Origin: Haliotis asinina
Lineage: Eukaryota > Mollusca > Gastropoda > Lepetellida > Haliotidae
DNA: 64,000 nt
NCBI RefSeq assembly: GCF_037392515.1
Contig: NC_090290.1
Coordinates: 31,579,753 to 31,643,752, forward strand
Reading direction: 5' to 3'
This document shows, in pieces, positions 45,059 through 57,300 of the stretch. Position 1 is the first letter of the stretch. Every line of letters begins with the position of its first letter. Position numbers and translations under genes: made by a program. Below the pieces are notes generated by a model. It was not told the origin of the DNA. It did no database searches and saw only the letters and a program-made list of their open reading frames with translations.

Positions 45059-45610
45059 TTTCTCCACACAGCAGACTATCTTAAGCTGTATATAGGTCCT
45101 TATGCAGGGCAAAGCCAGCCCCTAGTGTCCCATACTCCCGGTTAGACCTAAATAAGGACATACAGGGCAGTCACTAACATGGCTTATGCTATGAAAAGCA
45201 ATGACATGGATGATTACCACACTGGCTTATCTGCTCCAGGTGTGACTATCTATAGTCTGGCAGAAAATGTTTCAGGACGGTGTTTGGTAACTTTACTTTA
45301 AAACTATGAGTGCTATCCGTTTCCAGCTCATATAGACAACTTTCTTATTATCGAGTGATAAATTAGGACAATTAAAATCCTCAATGGTAGAAGAATTATA
45401 AAGCCTCATACCAAATTGGAAACTTATATATTTAAAGTAAAGTTTACCAAATGCCGTCCTGAAACATGTTCAATTGAAGCAGCTAAAACACTGCTGACAC
45501 CAAGGCACTGCTTTCATTCCTCACTTGGTAATAAATAGAATTCTTTCACATATGTGCTGGTACGTAATACTACTGCTGTCATGAAAAACAAATCTAGAAC
45601 AGTGAGAATT
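45059..45610. other. Gap between Tc1 and GLB1 3' end
   Basis: No gene seen. Confidence 0.5.
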
Positions 45611-45626
45611 CAGTGAGATTTATGGC

Positions 45627-45632
45627 TTTATT
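45627..45632 (-). terminator. GLB1 poly(A) signal candidate
   Basis: AATAAA on minus, about 740 bp past the GLB1 stop. It implies a 3' UTR of about 45610-46373. Confidence 0.55.
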
Positions 45633-45804
45633 CACAGTGTCAACACACAAACAATAATCAAAATAAACACAATATATACAGTCATTATCTTAATACAACC
45701 AAGGCTATCATCATCACACCATGTGGCACCAGTGAGTCTTGACATGGACAGACATCAGTGATGCATATCAAATACTGCAGACAAATATCACATTGGTCAA
45801 AATA

Positions 45805-45915
45805 CCTGGGCCTTGATGTTAGAAACTCTCTCGTAAAATAGTCGTAAGTGCCATGCATTAACATTACCTAACGACTATCTTAGCGCTAAGAGAGCTTCAA
45901 AAATCTTGACCCAGG
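45805..45915. repeat. Imperfect inverted repeat (MITE-like hairpin) in GLB1 3' UTR
   Basis: Arms of about 40 bp run from cctggg to agtcgt and from acgact to cccagg, around a ~25-nt spacer. They have mismatches but conserve the tagtcgt and ctctct blocks. Confidence 0.65.
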
Positions 45916-46011
45916 AGTTTTAAAACACTAACGAAAATTGTCGGTCACATCTCCCTAACATTGTCACTTGATTTTGAATAATCACTTAATTATACATGTA
46001 AAAATACATTG

Positions 46012-46070
46012 TAAACATTATTGTTTACATGGCAAGGCATTGTAAACGTTATTGTTTACATTGCCTTGCC
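46012..46070. repeat. Short hairpins in GLB1 3' UTR
   Basis: 46031-46047 and 46054-46070 form 17-bp arms (ggcaaggcattgtaaac versus gtttacattgccttgcc) with one mismatch and a 6-nt loop. An adjacent gtaaacattattgtttac is itself palindromic. Confidence 0.75.
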
Positions 46071-46373
46071 AACTTGCAATTCCATATATAATGTAAAGTG
46101 TAAAATAATCTTACTGAACAATAAAATATATTGTCTCTGGTTCAACGAGGTCAATATGGAAGAATAGCAAAAATATTATGAGAACATTTAACACATTTAA
46201 AGTTAAAAAAGAACCTGATAAAATATCTCTACCATAAAAGGCAAGTGAGTGGAATGTTACTGCATATCAAAATGTATCAGTGTGATACATGATGGAAAAC
46301 ATCACATGGTTGAGGCCAAACTGTCTCTCTCTCTGGCTCCTGCCACATTGTAACACCAGCTGACACTGCTGCA

Positions 46374-46643
46374 CTAATGAAATTTGTGCCAGTCAAAATG
46401 TTCCCGAACCACTTGTGATGACATTGTGGATGTCTTTGGAGTCTCATTGATTAACGGGCTGTCTACAAACTTGACAGTGCAGCTGCTGTTTGCCTGACAC
46501 CCAGTACTTTCCAGTTCAAGCATAACAAGGGAGTTAGTTCCTGGGGGTGCCACCAGTTCAGGTTTTGGGACATACAGTGTAACCTGTGGCCCTGCAACTG
46601 GCCAGTAGCGTCCCAGATTGAAGCCATTTACCAAGGCCTGGCC
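46374..46643 (-). CDS. GLB1: GLB1 last exon
   Basis: It follows the acceptor ttggttcacag. 89 codons from [20 protein letters not shown] to DWHKFH-stop. [10 protein letters not shown] is a hallmark of GH35 enzymes. Confidence 0.95.
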   Translation of the reverse strand, partial: GQALVNGFNLGRYWPVAGPQVTLYVPKPELVAPPGTNSLVMLELESTGCQANSSCTVKFVDSPLINETPKTSTMSSQVVREHFDWHKFH

Positions 46644-49600
46644 CTGTGAACCAAAACAATTTGTGAAATGAATGCAGTAAACATCCAGTGAGGTAACAAA
46701 ACAACTGAAGATGACATTCAACTGTTTTGAACCTATTCTTGACCCACAGAACAGCTGCAGAGATCCTGAATGAAGTTAACATAGTAAAGAAACATATCTT
46801 ACATGCATACTTAAATGGTGTCAAACAAATGAGTATAAATAGGTTACCATTATGACTCTAGTGGTAGCCATATTGAAAGAACATTTGAAGTCTTAACATC
46901 ATTGTCCAAGGGGTTCAGAAACAGACTTGGACATGAGCTCAGACATGAGCTCACTCAGTTATTCTAATCTCATTCTTGTATAATCCTCGCATAAAACATT
47001 GGACTGACCCAAAATGTAATTTTCCAAATAAAATTGATATTTTATACTTATCCTGACTCATGCTTAATTGCTTATCTCCTCTTCCTGGTGAAAGTAATGG
47101 AACACCTGAAATCCCTTGAAGTTCCCTTCTAAAAGAAGCGGAAGTAAAAATTCAGACTGACCCATGTATTACCTCGAGCTGCCTTCCTATGCACATGGTC
47201 AGCTGATTGGCCATGATATTTCACTCTCTCCTATAATCGCCCGACACGCTGAATTCTCAGGTAGGGGGGTGGGGTGGGGTGTATATTGATTGAGAATCAG
47301 AACATGACCTTGGAAAAAAAATGGGAGGGTTGCAACCCCCACAACCTCTCCCCTGCATCCGCCACTGAATATTCTCATGCATGATTGCTATCAGAATCTG
47401 ACGGAAACAGTGGTGGGTCAGACTATGCTGGATTTTGTTGTCTGTTCCAAATTACGTCCAATAATTCAGTCCTATCTTCTCATATTCATTGTAGATTTTG
47501 TGCTGAATCACATCCAGTCGAACTTGTCTTCCATAGACGGCTTTGTTGACTGGCATGTGATGACACCAAAAGCAGTTAGCGTCCTGCTAGTTTCTGATGC
47601 AACTAAATGTCAAGATATGGGGATCGAGACTAGATGAGACCTTTCTTCAGGTTCAAATATCTTCACAAGTCAGCATCGTTGAGGAACTGTTAGTTGCTGA
47701 GCAACGACAAGTGGCCCAAACTGATGAATGCCAGTGACGTCCTCCGTGGCTATGTCTCATAGATAACGGTTGGCAAACAACCTGTTTGACTTCCAAAAGC
47801 AGCCCTCCATATAGTTGATAGCGAGCAATTCCCATTTAGTGCTAGTGTAGAGGCCAAGGCTCTGACTTTGAGTGGGTTGGAGGCTCATTGAGGAACCAAT
47901 CCTGCTGCTTTATAGGCTCTCAATATAACAGCTCTGATCTACACTGAGAAAGTGATGCGGGATACTTCTGCAGGTGTCTCAGTGGATATTGAGATATACA
48001 GGCGCTTGAAACGTTGCCTTCTAGACTTGGAACAAACAATGTGTATCTTTAATGCTCTAACTGGACATAATCTTGAGTATCATGAGGTTTCAGGATTGAA
48101 GATAATGCTGGTATGTGGAATTGTCTATCCAGTTGACCTGGCACTTGATTTTCCGCAATAAAATTACATTGTAGACCCAGATGAGCTGTCTCCGATTGAT
48201 TTGCATCAAAGCTCGTGCAGTTGAAGTCTAGAGCATGAATTTGTGACATGCTTGCAGCTGTAGCTAAGGCAAGTTAAAAACAGACCTCTGGAATGTCGTA
48301 AGTGACATAAATATTCTGCTTTCTGCAGATATGTTGTCTTCAGCTGTCTCAGTAGTCATAAGGTCCAAGTATTGAAGACAAGGCCAGTATGCGGAACTGT
48401 TTGTCCGGTTGACCTGGCAGCTGTCTGATTTTCTCGATGACCCATGGTAGCAGCACTGGAGGGGGAAACGCGAATGTGTTTAGTCCTTCCCACGAGATGC
48501 CAGGAGCATCTGATCTGGTACTGGTGACACAAAGGTTCCTGTCTATTATTTGAACCTTGTTGCAAATAGTCTATTTGCAGTGATCCAAACCTCCAGCTGA
48601 TTAGCTGAAACGTCTCTCGATGCAGCATATACTCTGTTGGTGATAGACGAAGCGAGGAAAATAAGGCGTCTGCCATATGCATGATGTTGCAGGCTCCTGG
48701 TACGCGAGATACTTTTATTTCCAGATTCAGACTGTCGACCATGTCGAAGAGTAGAAACATCAGGTGTAGCAGATATGGAGGTCTCGTTGACCCTTGTTTA
48801 CACAGAAAGCTACTGTTGAGTTGTCCGTCTGGATCATCAGTACCTCGTCTCACAGTGTTGTCGACCAATGATGGACAACATGCATAACCACTTTCACATC
48901 CAACTAGTTGATGTGAAGAGCTCGATCTTCCTTCTTCCAGATCCTGCTGCAATCTCGTTGTTTAGATGGACACTCACTCCATCCTTGGAGAGACATGTCT
49001 ACCTAAAGATGGTTGTTGAATGCAGGCTCTAATATGTAAATTTCAGTGCAAACATTGACTGGCAAGTCTACCATGGCAGGTATGGTCTCAAGATGTCCAG
49101 CGTCGCAAACTGGTCAGGACATGAAACCATGACTCAGGAACTGCTGTCATAAACGTAGTAGTAGGTGTCGTCGTCTGGTCATATCCTGAGGGTGAGGTGA
49201 GCAGATCGAGGAGACATTATTACTGACGTAGCGATAACGGAGAGAGTAGAACTTGTTCTAATCATCAGCTTGAACTTCGGCCCACTGATCCCGGGACGGC
49301 GATGTATCTCAACGTAGGGATGAATCAAATCCTGAGGAGTTAGATTCTCAAGTCATCTGAACTGAGTTAGTGAAGACAGTGAAGTCCAACTGTAGACTGA
49401 TTCCACTGATCGTGTTGACATTCCAAGGAAGTCTATTTATAGCTGACTGGCTGTAAGATCAGATACTGCCATTCATTGCTGCATGCCTTCTGATAGGCAA
49501 CATTGAGTCTGCTGTAGAAGATCTCTATGCCGTCTGAACAATCAAATGACTAGTCGACCGCTAATCTAATGTGTAAACGACATCTTTCCATTGTTGAATG

Positions 49601-51350
49601 GCTGTAGGTAAAATGTAGACGACTTCTTAAAACTGGAAAAATAACATCACATTCTGTGCAGGGTGTTGTCTCTCAAGGACCAATCAGATTGTAGATGTAA
49701 CGTCATTGGCTTTCTTTACAAGGCGTTGTCTCTCGGGGACCAATCAGACTGTAGACGTGACATCACTGGTGAAGCAGATAACTGATCATCGTGAAATCTT
49801 GTTCAAACGGTGATAAGTCTTGGTTGATGACATGTTAGAACAAGGCACAATAATCACAAATGTGTATAAAAATAATAAATATATACGTGCCAAAAACTGC
49901 ATGCAACACAAATTTAGTTAGAAAAAAGCAAAAGAATGAGAGACTTATCACCGTATACGGGACCCCAGGTGCCTCCAGCCGTCCTTGTCAGACGACAGGG
50001 AGAGAGTGAAGTATCATGGCCGATCAGCTGACCATGTGCATGGGAAGGGAGGTAATACATGGGTGAGTGTGAATTTTACGTCCGCTTCTTTTAGAAGGGA
50101 ACTTCAAGGGATTTCAGGTGTTCCACTACCTTCACCAGGAAGAGGAGATAAGCAATTAAGCATGAGTCAGGATAAGGAAAAATAATATTGTATGCATCAA
50201 CACTGACTCACATCACCACAGACCATACACCATACCATATATCGTAATATGGTCTCTGACATCACATACAATTGTTTTCACATAATTTAATTATATCAGT
50301 ACTTCAGCTGGACGTATTATTTAAGTAAGATTGAATACATATATCGCTGATGTGCTTGTAGTTAAGATTTGATACATAGAAAATACATTGACAGTGACAT
50401 GAAGGGTAAGGTCTGACTAAGATATGGCCACTGATCTGCCATGTACATCCTGGGTTCTGGAACAGGTAGTCCTTGAAATTGCTGGAGAGATGATGGGACT
50501 GCCCTCAGCACACTCTATACTGGACATTCTCAGCCACATGTGATTTGTTACAAATCTAATGTATGCTGGGTAAGCCATGAGGTTCCTCTACACTATATCA
50601 GAATCACATGCTCTCCAAGAGAGGACCGTATAGAAAAAACTCAAATGGACAGACGCCTGTGACAGCTGTGATTGAATGAAATAGTGTAAGATGTTATGTG
50701 TATCAAAAGCACATCCATCCAGTAAACAAAACTGACCACAACTTTACGTATTTAGTGCTGTCATTTGTATCACCATGACTTATGCTTATGTGTGCACAGA
50801 TCTTTTCATGTAGATGACATTTGGTGCGGAATCAGGGGTTGAGTTTTGCCAGTTCCTGTGCTTGGAAAAATGGCCAGACAAGTTGGACAGAATTTGTGCT
50901 TTTATGTAGTTTAAAGGCCAGACTGTACCCTTATGTACATGGAATGACTGCAGATAGCCTGGTTATGTATTTTTTAAAATATAGGTTTGCTAGAGAAGTC
51001 TATGGGAAAACATTTGGTGTGGTGTAACCATGAGTGAATGTTGACTGAGGTTAGTTTTACACAGGTTTTAGCAATATTCCTGCAATATCATGGCAGGGGA
51101 CATCGGAAATGGGCTTCACACTTATACCCATGTGGGGAATCAAACCCAGTCTTCAGTGTGACAAGCAAATGCTATAACCATGAAGCTACCTACCGCTTGT
51201 TGAATTGTTGACTACTTTTAACTCTTTTTAACTAAGATAATAATTTTCTGTTAATAGACCCTAATGATTGTATACATTGTCTGCATAAACACTGTATGTT
51301 GATCTTTCTCCAAAATACGATTCATAGTAATGCACCAACCTAGATAATAA

Positions 51351-51385
<35 letters not shown>

Positions 51386-54300
51386 CAAACAAGTGGTACA
51401 GCACAACCTCTGTTGTCCCTGCAGTAACCACTAAATGTAGTAGATCTACACAGAGAGAACCTTTTGCTTTCTGTTTGTTTCCATTATCAGTGTGGAAACT
51501 TCAGCACTATAGTGTATCTGAGCAGCATGTTCCCGTGAGACAATCCAGGACTAACTCACCTTATGCCAAGGCCTCATGTCCAGGTAGGTGTCTTGTGGCA
51601 TACCTGCTATGTTGGGCACTGGTATTTTACCTATGTAGATGGAGGGAGTCTCCAGGTGACCTGATGCTGATTTCTTGGGACCAGCCCTAGAATATTACAA
51701 TGAAGGAAGTTAATATGGTTACTCTACTCATTAATGAAAACCTCACAGTTTCAGAAAGAAGTGTCCTGATCTCAAGCGACTTGGAGCTAACGCCTGTACT
51801 GAGCACTTAATGGCTGCAGTGGAATGTGTCCACTTTACCCACAGTGAAAATGTTAACTGAATCCTCTCTAATATAAAGTGCACAGGACACCTACTACGAC
51901 TAATAAAATAACAAGTCTGATCTGGCTTTTCTTGATCTTGATACTGAAATACATCTTTGATCACTAAGGTTTAACACTCCCTCACCTGTGCTGTCTGGTA
52001 AAGTTTGCAGGAGAATGAATATTCTCAAGTCTTATTGGGTAAATCTCCCAGTCTTCCAAAACCTTTCCATTCAATGTTACATTGGTTGTCAGGCCCTGTA
52101 AATTGTGCATTTCATTATTAAATGGAACACTGAAATTTTCAACACACACAATACATCAAGCACTATAGTTCCAAACAACTCAGGTTCCATGGATACTAAT
52201 AAATCAAGCACTATAGTTCCCAAAAAATGAAGTTCCATTTGTACCAATAAATCAAGCACCATGGTTCCCAATAAATCAAAAATTATGGCTCCCAATAAAT
52301 CAGGTTCCATGTTTCTCAATAAATCAGGCACCATAGTTCCCAATAAATGAAACACTATGGTTGAGCCACCTACCTTCAGGTTGTAGTTCATGAGTGTGGC
52401 AAATCCAATGCGGGCTTGGTTCTCCACCAGAATGTCTAGATACTGGCCAGCAACCCCAGTAATGTTCACCTGCCATGCCAGGTCCCGGTTAAAGATACCC
52501 ATGGGTACCTGGAGATTCACCCAGAAAATTCTGATACAATTATATTGTATGCTTATAATGTCTCATATTATTTGCTTCTCTCCCCTTTCCGTCGGAAGTA
52601 TAGTTATGTTCCCAATAACGGTGAAAACATCAAACCCGGACATGCTCACTAGCATCCCCATGATCATGTAGTAACTCATCACTCAACAAGAGAATGTCGC
52701 AATGGAATCCCATCTATTGACTTGCATTGTAAGGGGAAGTAATTTGTCAATTTGTTATTGCAAGAGGAGTTTAGAACTTAAACTGCAGTTGGAAATAAAT
52801 CAAGAAAAACAAGTAGGGTGGATATTAGATATTCTGAATTACAGACAGAACATATTTTCATGTGACCCACAAAACTTTCAAAACGTTCTAATAAAATGCA
52901 AATTATGAAAAATAATCCATGGTTATGCTGTACAAAGGATATATGAAGAAGATCCAAGCATCAATTCTCATCATAACTGAGGTTGAACAGAGGAATTTTT
53001 GTCCCAGCCATAACATTGATATGGGATCTGCGTGTTTGGGGTTTGTGTTTTTGCCGTTCTTGGGAACATAGACACAGAGGTTTCCACTATACTTTCAGCA
53101 GAAAGGGGAGAGAAGCAGTTGGAGGGTAGTTTAGGATCTCTGTATCTTTTGTATGAATGTACAAATATGTCCAGTGTTTAAAGGGTGAATGAATAGTTTG
53201 TATACTGATGGTAGTGTTATTATTGCTTCAACCAACCTCCAGTACGGGGACCTGATAAACCCCACAGTCAGGGCCTCATAAACCTGTGGTCAAGTTTATT
53301 GAAAACAATGATGGTATGGCAGCAGGCATGTCACAGCCAAGCGTTAGTGTTTCAAGGTGCTTATGGTACTGAGGACCTATTCCAGTCATCCAAGAAGGAG
53401 CAAGAATGACTTGTGACAACATCGTGTCTACATACAGTTATCTTCTCACCAACCTCATTGACCATGACATAACCTCGATCCCTTGTTCCGTTAGTCACCA
53501 GTGGAGTTGGCAGTGTCCAGCTGCTCTTCAACACATGGCGATATAGGACGAAGCCATAATACTGGAAACAGACACAGCAGTACGTTCAGCAGACAAAAGC
53601 ACAGTATTAAATTTGTCAAAATCTAAATATTTTAGATATTTAAATACTTACCTTACCATAGGTCTATAGCATATTACCTCCAGCTTTGCTTAATAGGAGA
53701 TCTTATGGAGTTGAATTGCATTCAATCTTGAATGGCTACCTCTCAATCTACGACTGTCAGGATATGGAAGTATCTGGATCTCCCCACTTTTACTACTCGG
53801 TCCGAAGAGTCAGTGGCTTTGGGGCAGCTGGACCACTACTGATTCTCTAGTAAGCTGGTCTGCCGCATCAAACTCTTGTAAAGGACACTGGAACCAGAAT
53901 CAGAGTAGCAGGTCATGCACTAACCACCGAAGGGGTACAGTATCTTAATTCATAAGTACAAGACCCCTATAGACCATGGTATGTAACATCATACCTTAAA
54001 GGGCGGCAGGACGAGTAAGTTGCTGCGCAACTACTAATGGTCCGAAAGACTGCAGCCCCTCGACATCTTCCACTGCTAAGTCCCACAGATAATGACTAGC
54101 AAAAACTGTTGAAGATTGCCAGAAGCTCCCAGGCCATCGTTGAAGCTAACGCCCGAATCTCATGTGGGTTGTTAGCCGATGGATGAGGAAGATTCTGTGC
54201 ATCATAAGCCGTCAAGATGGTCTGCCTCAGCCATAAAGCTATGGTGTTCCTGATGACTTCATCTTTCGCTGTCGTAGAAAAAGGCAGGAACAATCTCTTC

Positions 54301-57300
54301 CTGGTTCCACGACGAGGCGTGGACTTTTTCATGTACAATCTACTGCCAGACACATATTAGATGACCCTGCGCACTAAACGCATTTGCGACAAGAGAAGCG
54401 ATACAACGAATTGGGTGAGTACACTTGGCTGCTACAGGTAGCTTGACGATTATGCACGTGCAATACATGCTAACCGTGACATGTCTCGCTACTGATTTAG
54501 CCACCACCATTCAGTAACAGAAAACTTTTAACATATTAAAAAGTTAAATGAAACACAATTATCTATATGTAGTTATTATCTATTTAATATTTAGCAGACG
54601 AAAAGTCAACTTTACCCATTAAAACAACACTGCATATTCCTTTGAATGATAAGACTGCAATTTCAGGCAGAAGATACTGATATGCCACGCTAACCTTTAG
54701 TTAAGAAGAAGACAAATTGGTGATTGGGGCATTGACAAGCATTTTGGATATTCAACAATTTTGTTAAAAAAACCCAGGAAAATGTCATTTGCTTCGTGAA
54801 TGGTTCGGTGGTCCTAAACATATTTGCTCAGTATATTGCGTTGATTCAATTCGTTGGGATTGTACCTGTTCCCACATCGAGTGTGCTATAACAATTCATG
54901 CGTGAAACGCACAGGGAAAATGAACTTCTCGATATTTATCAGACAACTCCCTCTTGTTTCAAGTGGATTGTTCTGTGGGGCGTTCCAAAGTATGCAAATT
55001 GGGGTCATTTGTCAGGTCGAGGATCATCTTATATGTGTTTACCAGTAGGAGCCCGAACCGGACACAATAACTGCTCCTCTCTATCCTCTGGTCCGATGAT
55101 GATCGAAAGATGGTGAATAATCTGTGTAGTTGACCTGGCAGCTGGTTCTTTACCAGGAAATCCCAAAGGAGGCCAAGGTGTGCTGTCTGGTCGGTTCAAA
55201 ATGGACCCTGGTCACGTTCAGTGCGTGAATCTTGCTCACTCTTGCTGCTATCGCCAACGCCAGCAAAAACAGTTTTCCTGGTTAGATGATCAAATGACGT
55301 CCTGTCCAGTGGCTCATAAGGGCGACCCCTCAAGTGTTGAAATACAACATTCAGATCCAACGCTGGTGGCCAGAACGTCGCCTTCTGGTCCTCCAGCTTA
55401 AACGCCTGCAACATAGCGATCAATTTGGGAATCTTAGAGACCTTCCTATCACTTCTAACAGCCAACAACGTATTCAGCCAACATTCGTATTCGAAAAATA
55501 GGTCCCAATAGTACTCCCTCAGAGTTTCCTTGAGCAACGTAAGTAACGCAATTGGGGCAATGCTGATAGCAGGCTTGCGAGAATTTTTCGAAAGTAGCCC
55601 ACTTGTCATTGTAGAGTGAACAAGTGGAAGCTCTGTGTGCCCTGGCAATGATCTTTGCCACTTGAGACGAGTAACCTTTTGCCCTCAAAGTCCTTTGTAG
55701 ACGGTCCTGGTGCATAGATGCAGTTGTGCCGGGTCCGGGTGTAATGTCCGACTGTGGGGATGGTGCAGCAACTGATCTCACTGTGGAAGCTGGAATGGAC
55801 TTCTTCCTGCGAGACGGCATAGCTCTTCGAACCATGTTCTCACATGCCACCAGGGCACAACCAAAAGCAGACGGATCCTCACTGTGAGCTTGAGTTTTGC
55901 CACTACCGCTGGTACTAGCACTAGTGATGGGAAGGCGTACGCGTCTAGTCCTTCCCAACAGATCGATAGAGTGTTGGTCGCTCAAGCTGCTGGGTCTGGT
56001 ATTGGGGACACATATACTGGAAGTTGAGTGTTGAACTGCGTGGCGAACAGATCTATCAGTAGACGTACGTGATCTTGGCATATGAGTCGAAATATCTCTG
56101 GGTGATGCACCCACTCAGTCGGCTTCCCTGGTCGCGAGAGCGTATCGGTTAATACATTTCTGCACCCTGGAATGTGGCAAGCTCTTGCCTTGATGTTTGC
56201 GTCTAAAATGCTGCGTAGGTGAAACATATGATCCAGTTAGGACTTGGATCTGGTTGTCCCTTGTCTCAAGATCAACCACACCACTGTCGCGTTGTCTGAA
56301 ACAATCAGTAGGTTGGAGTGGCATAGTAGCGACGCCCAATGACTTACAGCTCAAATCACAGCTTCAAGCTACCGAAAACAGGCCCATCCTGACATTGTCT
56401 GTCTGTACGTGCGGGAGAGGGTACCTCTTCAACGGCCGTAACCTTAGTGCGTGTTAAATCTTGTGCTGATGTCAGAAGGCGAAACAACGACTGCCACTCT
56501 CTGAGGAGTAATGGTTCCGACAATCCCCTTGCCACACAACGGGAGATCTTCCCTCACCGGTCGAGAGGATATCGCACTCAATCTTACTGTGTCTGGAACA
56601 GGCCACCGATGAACACCAATTCCTGTGTGGGCTCTTAGTGTGACTTCTCTCAGTTGATCAACCATCCTCGCTACTCCAGGAGACGGATGGCGAAGTCTAG
56701 CTGTCTGCGTAGCAACTGAGACTCGAACTAGTTGAGTAGACAAACATCTATGTAAGGGTTGAGTTCTATCTGCCTGAGGTGAAGAAAACAAGTGATGGGT
56801 GTCGTAATTCTGGTGAATAGCCATGGGGCCGTGGAAATGCCAAATGGCAGGACACTGGTAATGCCGACCCTCGAATAAAAACCTCAGGAATTTCCTGTAA
56901 GCCGGGTAGATTGGGACGTGTAGATAAAATCTTGTATGTCGAGACTGCACAGCCATGTACCCGGAGGCAACTTGAGGCGTAACTGCTCTAAGGACACCAT
57001 CTTGAAATGAGGAGGCTCCATCAGGTACCACTCGTTGAACGCTGCCATGTTGTGGATCATCCGTAGTTTGTTGGAATCATTCTTAGGAATGAGGAAGACC
57101 GGGGAGTACAACCCTGGTGAGAGGAGTGGGTCCGGTACTTCCTCGATTTCACATTTTAACAACAGCAATGTGATGTTGTCCCTTAACAGCTGGCATTGTG
57201 GCTCTGAGTATGTCCGTGTCTCCAGATGCAACATTAACGGTGGAGGTTGAATAATCGGTAGTCTGTAGACCCTTTTCAGTATTCCGGTAACATAAGGATC

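Larger units (their letters stand above)
47019..50188 (-). mobile_element. Degenerate DIRS-type retrotransposon 2
   Basis: Inverted terminal repeats of about 195-215 bp (47019-47240 and 49995-50188) bound the element. Internal minus-strand fragments include [17 protein letters not shown] (RNase H-like) and a tyrosine-recombinase segment ([15 protein letters not shown]...). All frames are broken. ITRs plus a YR-type recombinase identify a DIRS-group element. It is the same subfamily as element 1. Confidence 0.82.
46644..51559 (-). other. GLB1 last intron with DIRS element 2
   Basis: DIRS element 2 occupies 47019-50188. An (AT)n run lies at about 51353-51381. A short repeat resembling tRNA-type molluscan repeats lies near 51060-51200. 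Nothing else is recognised. Confidence 0.6.
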
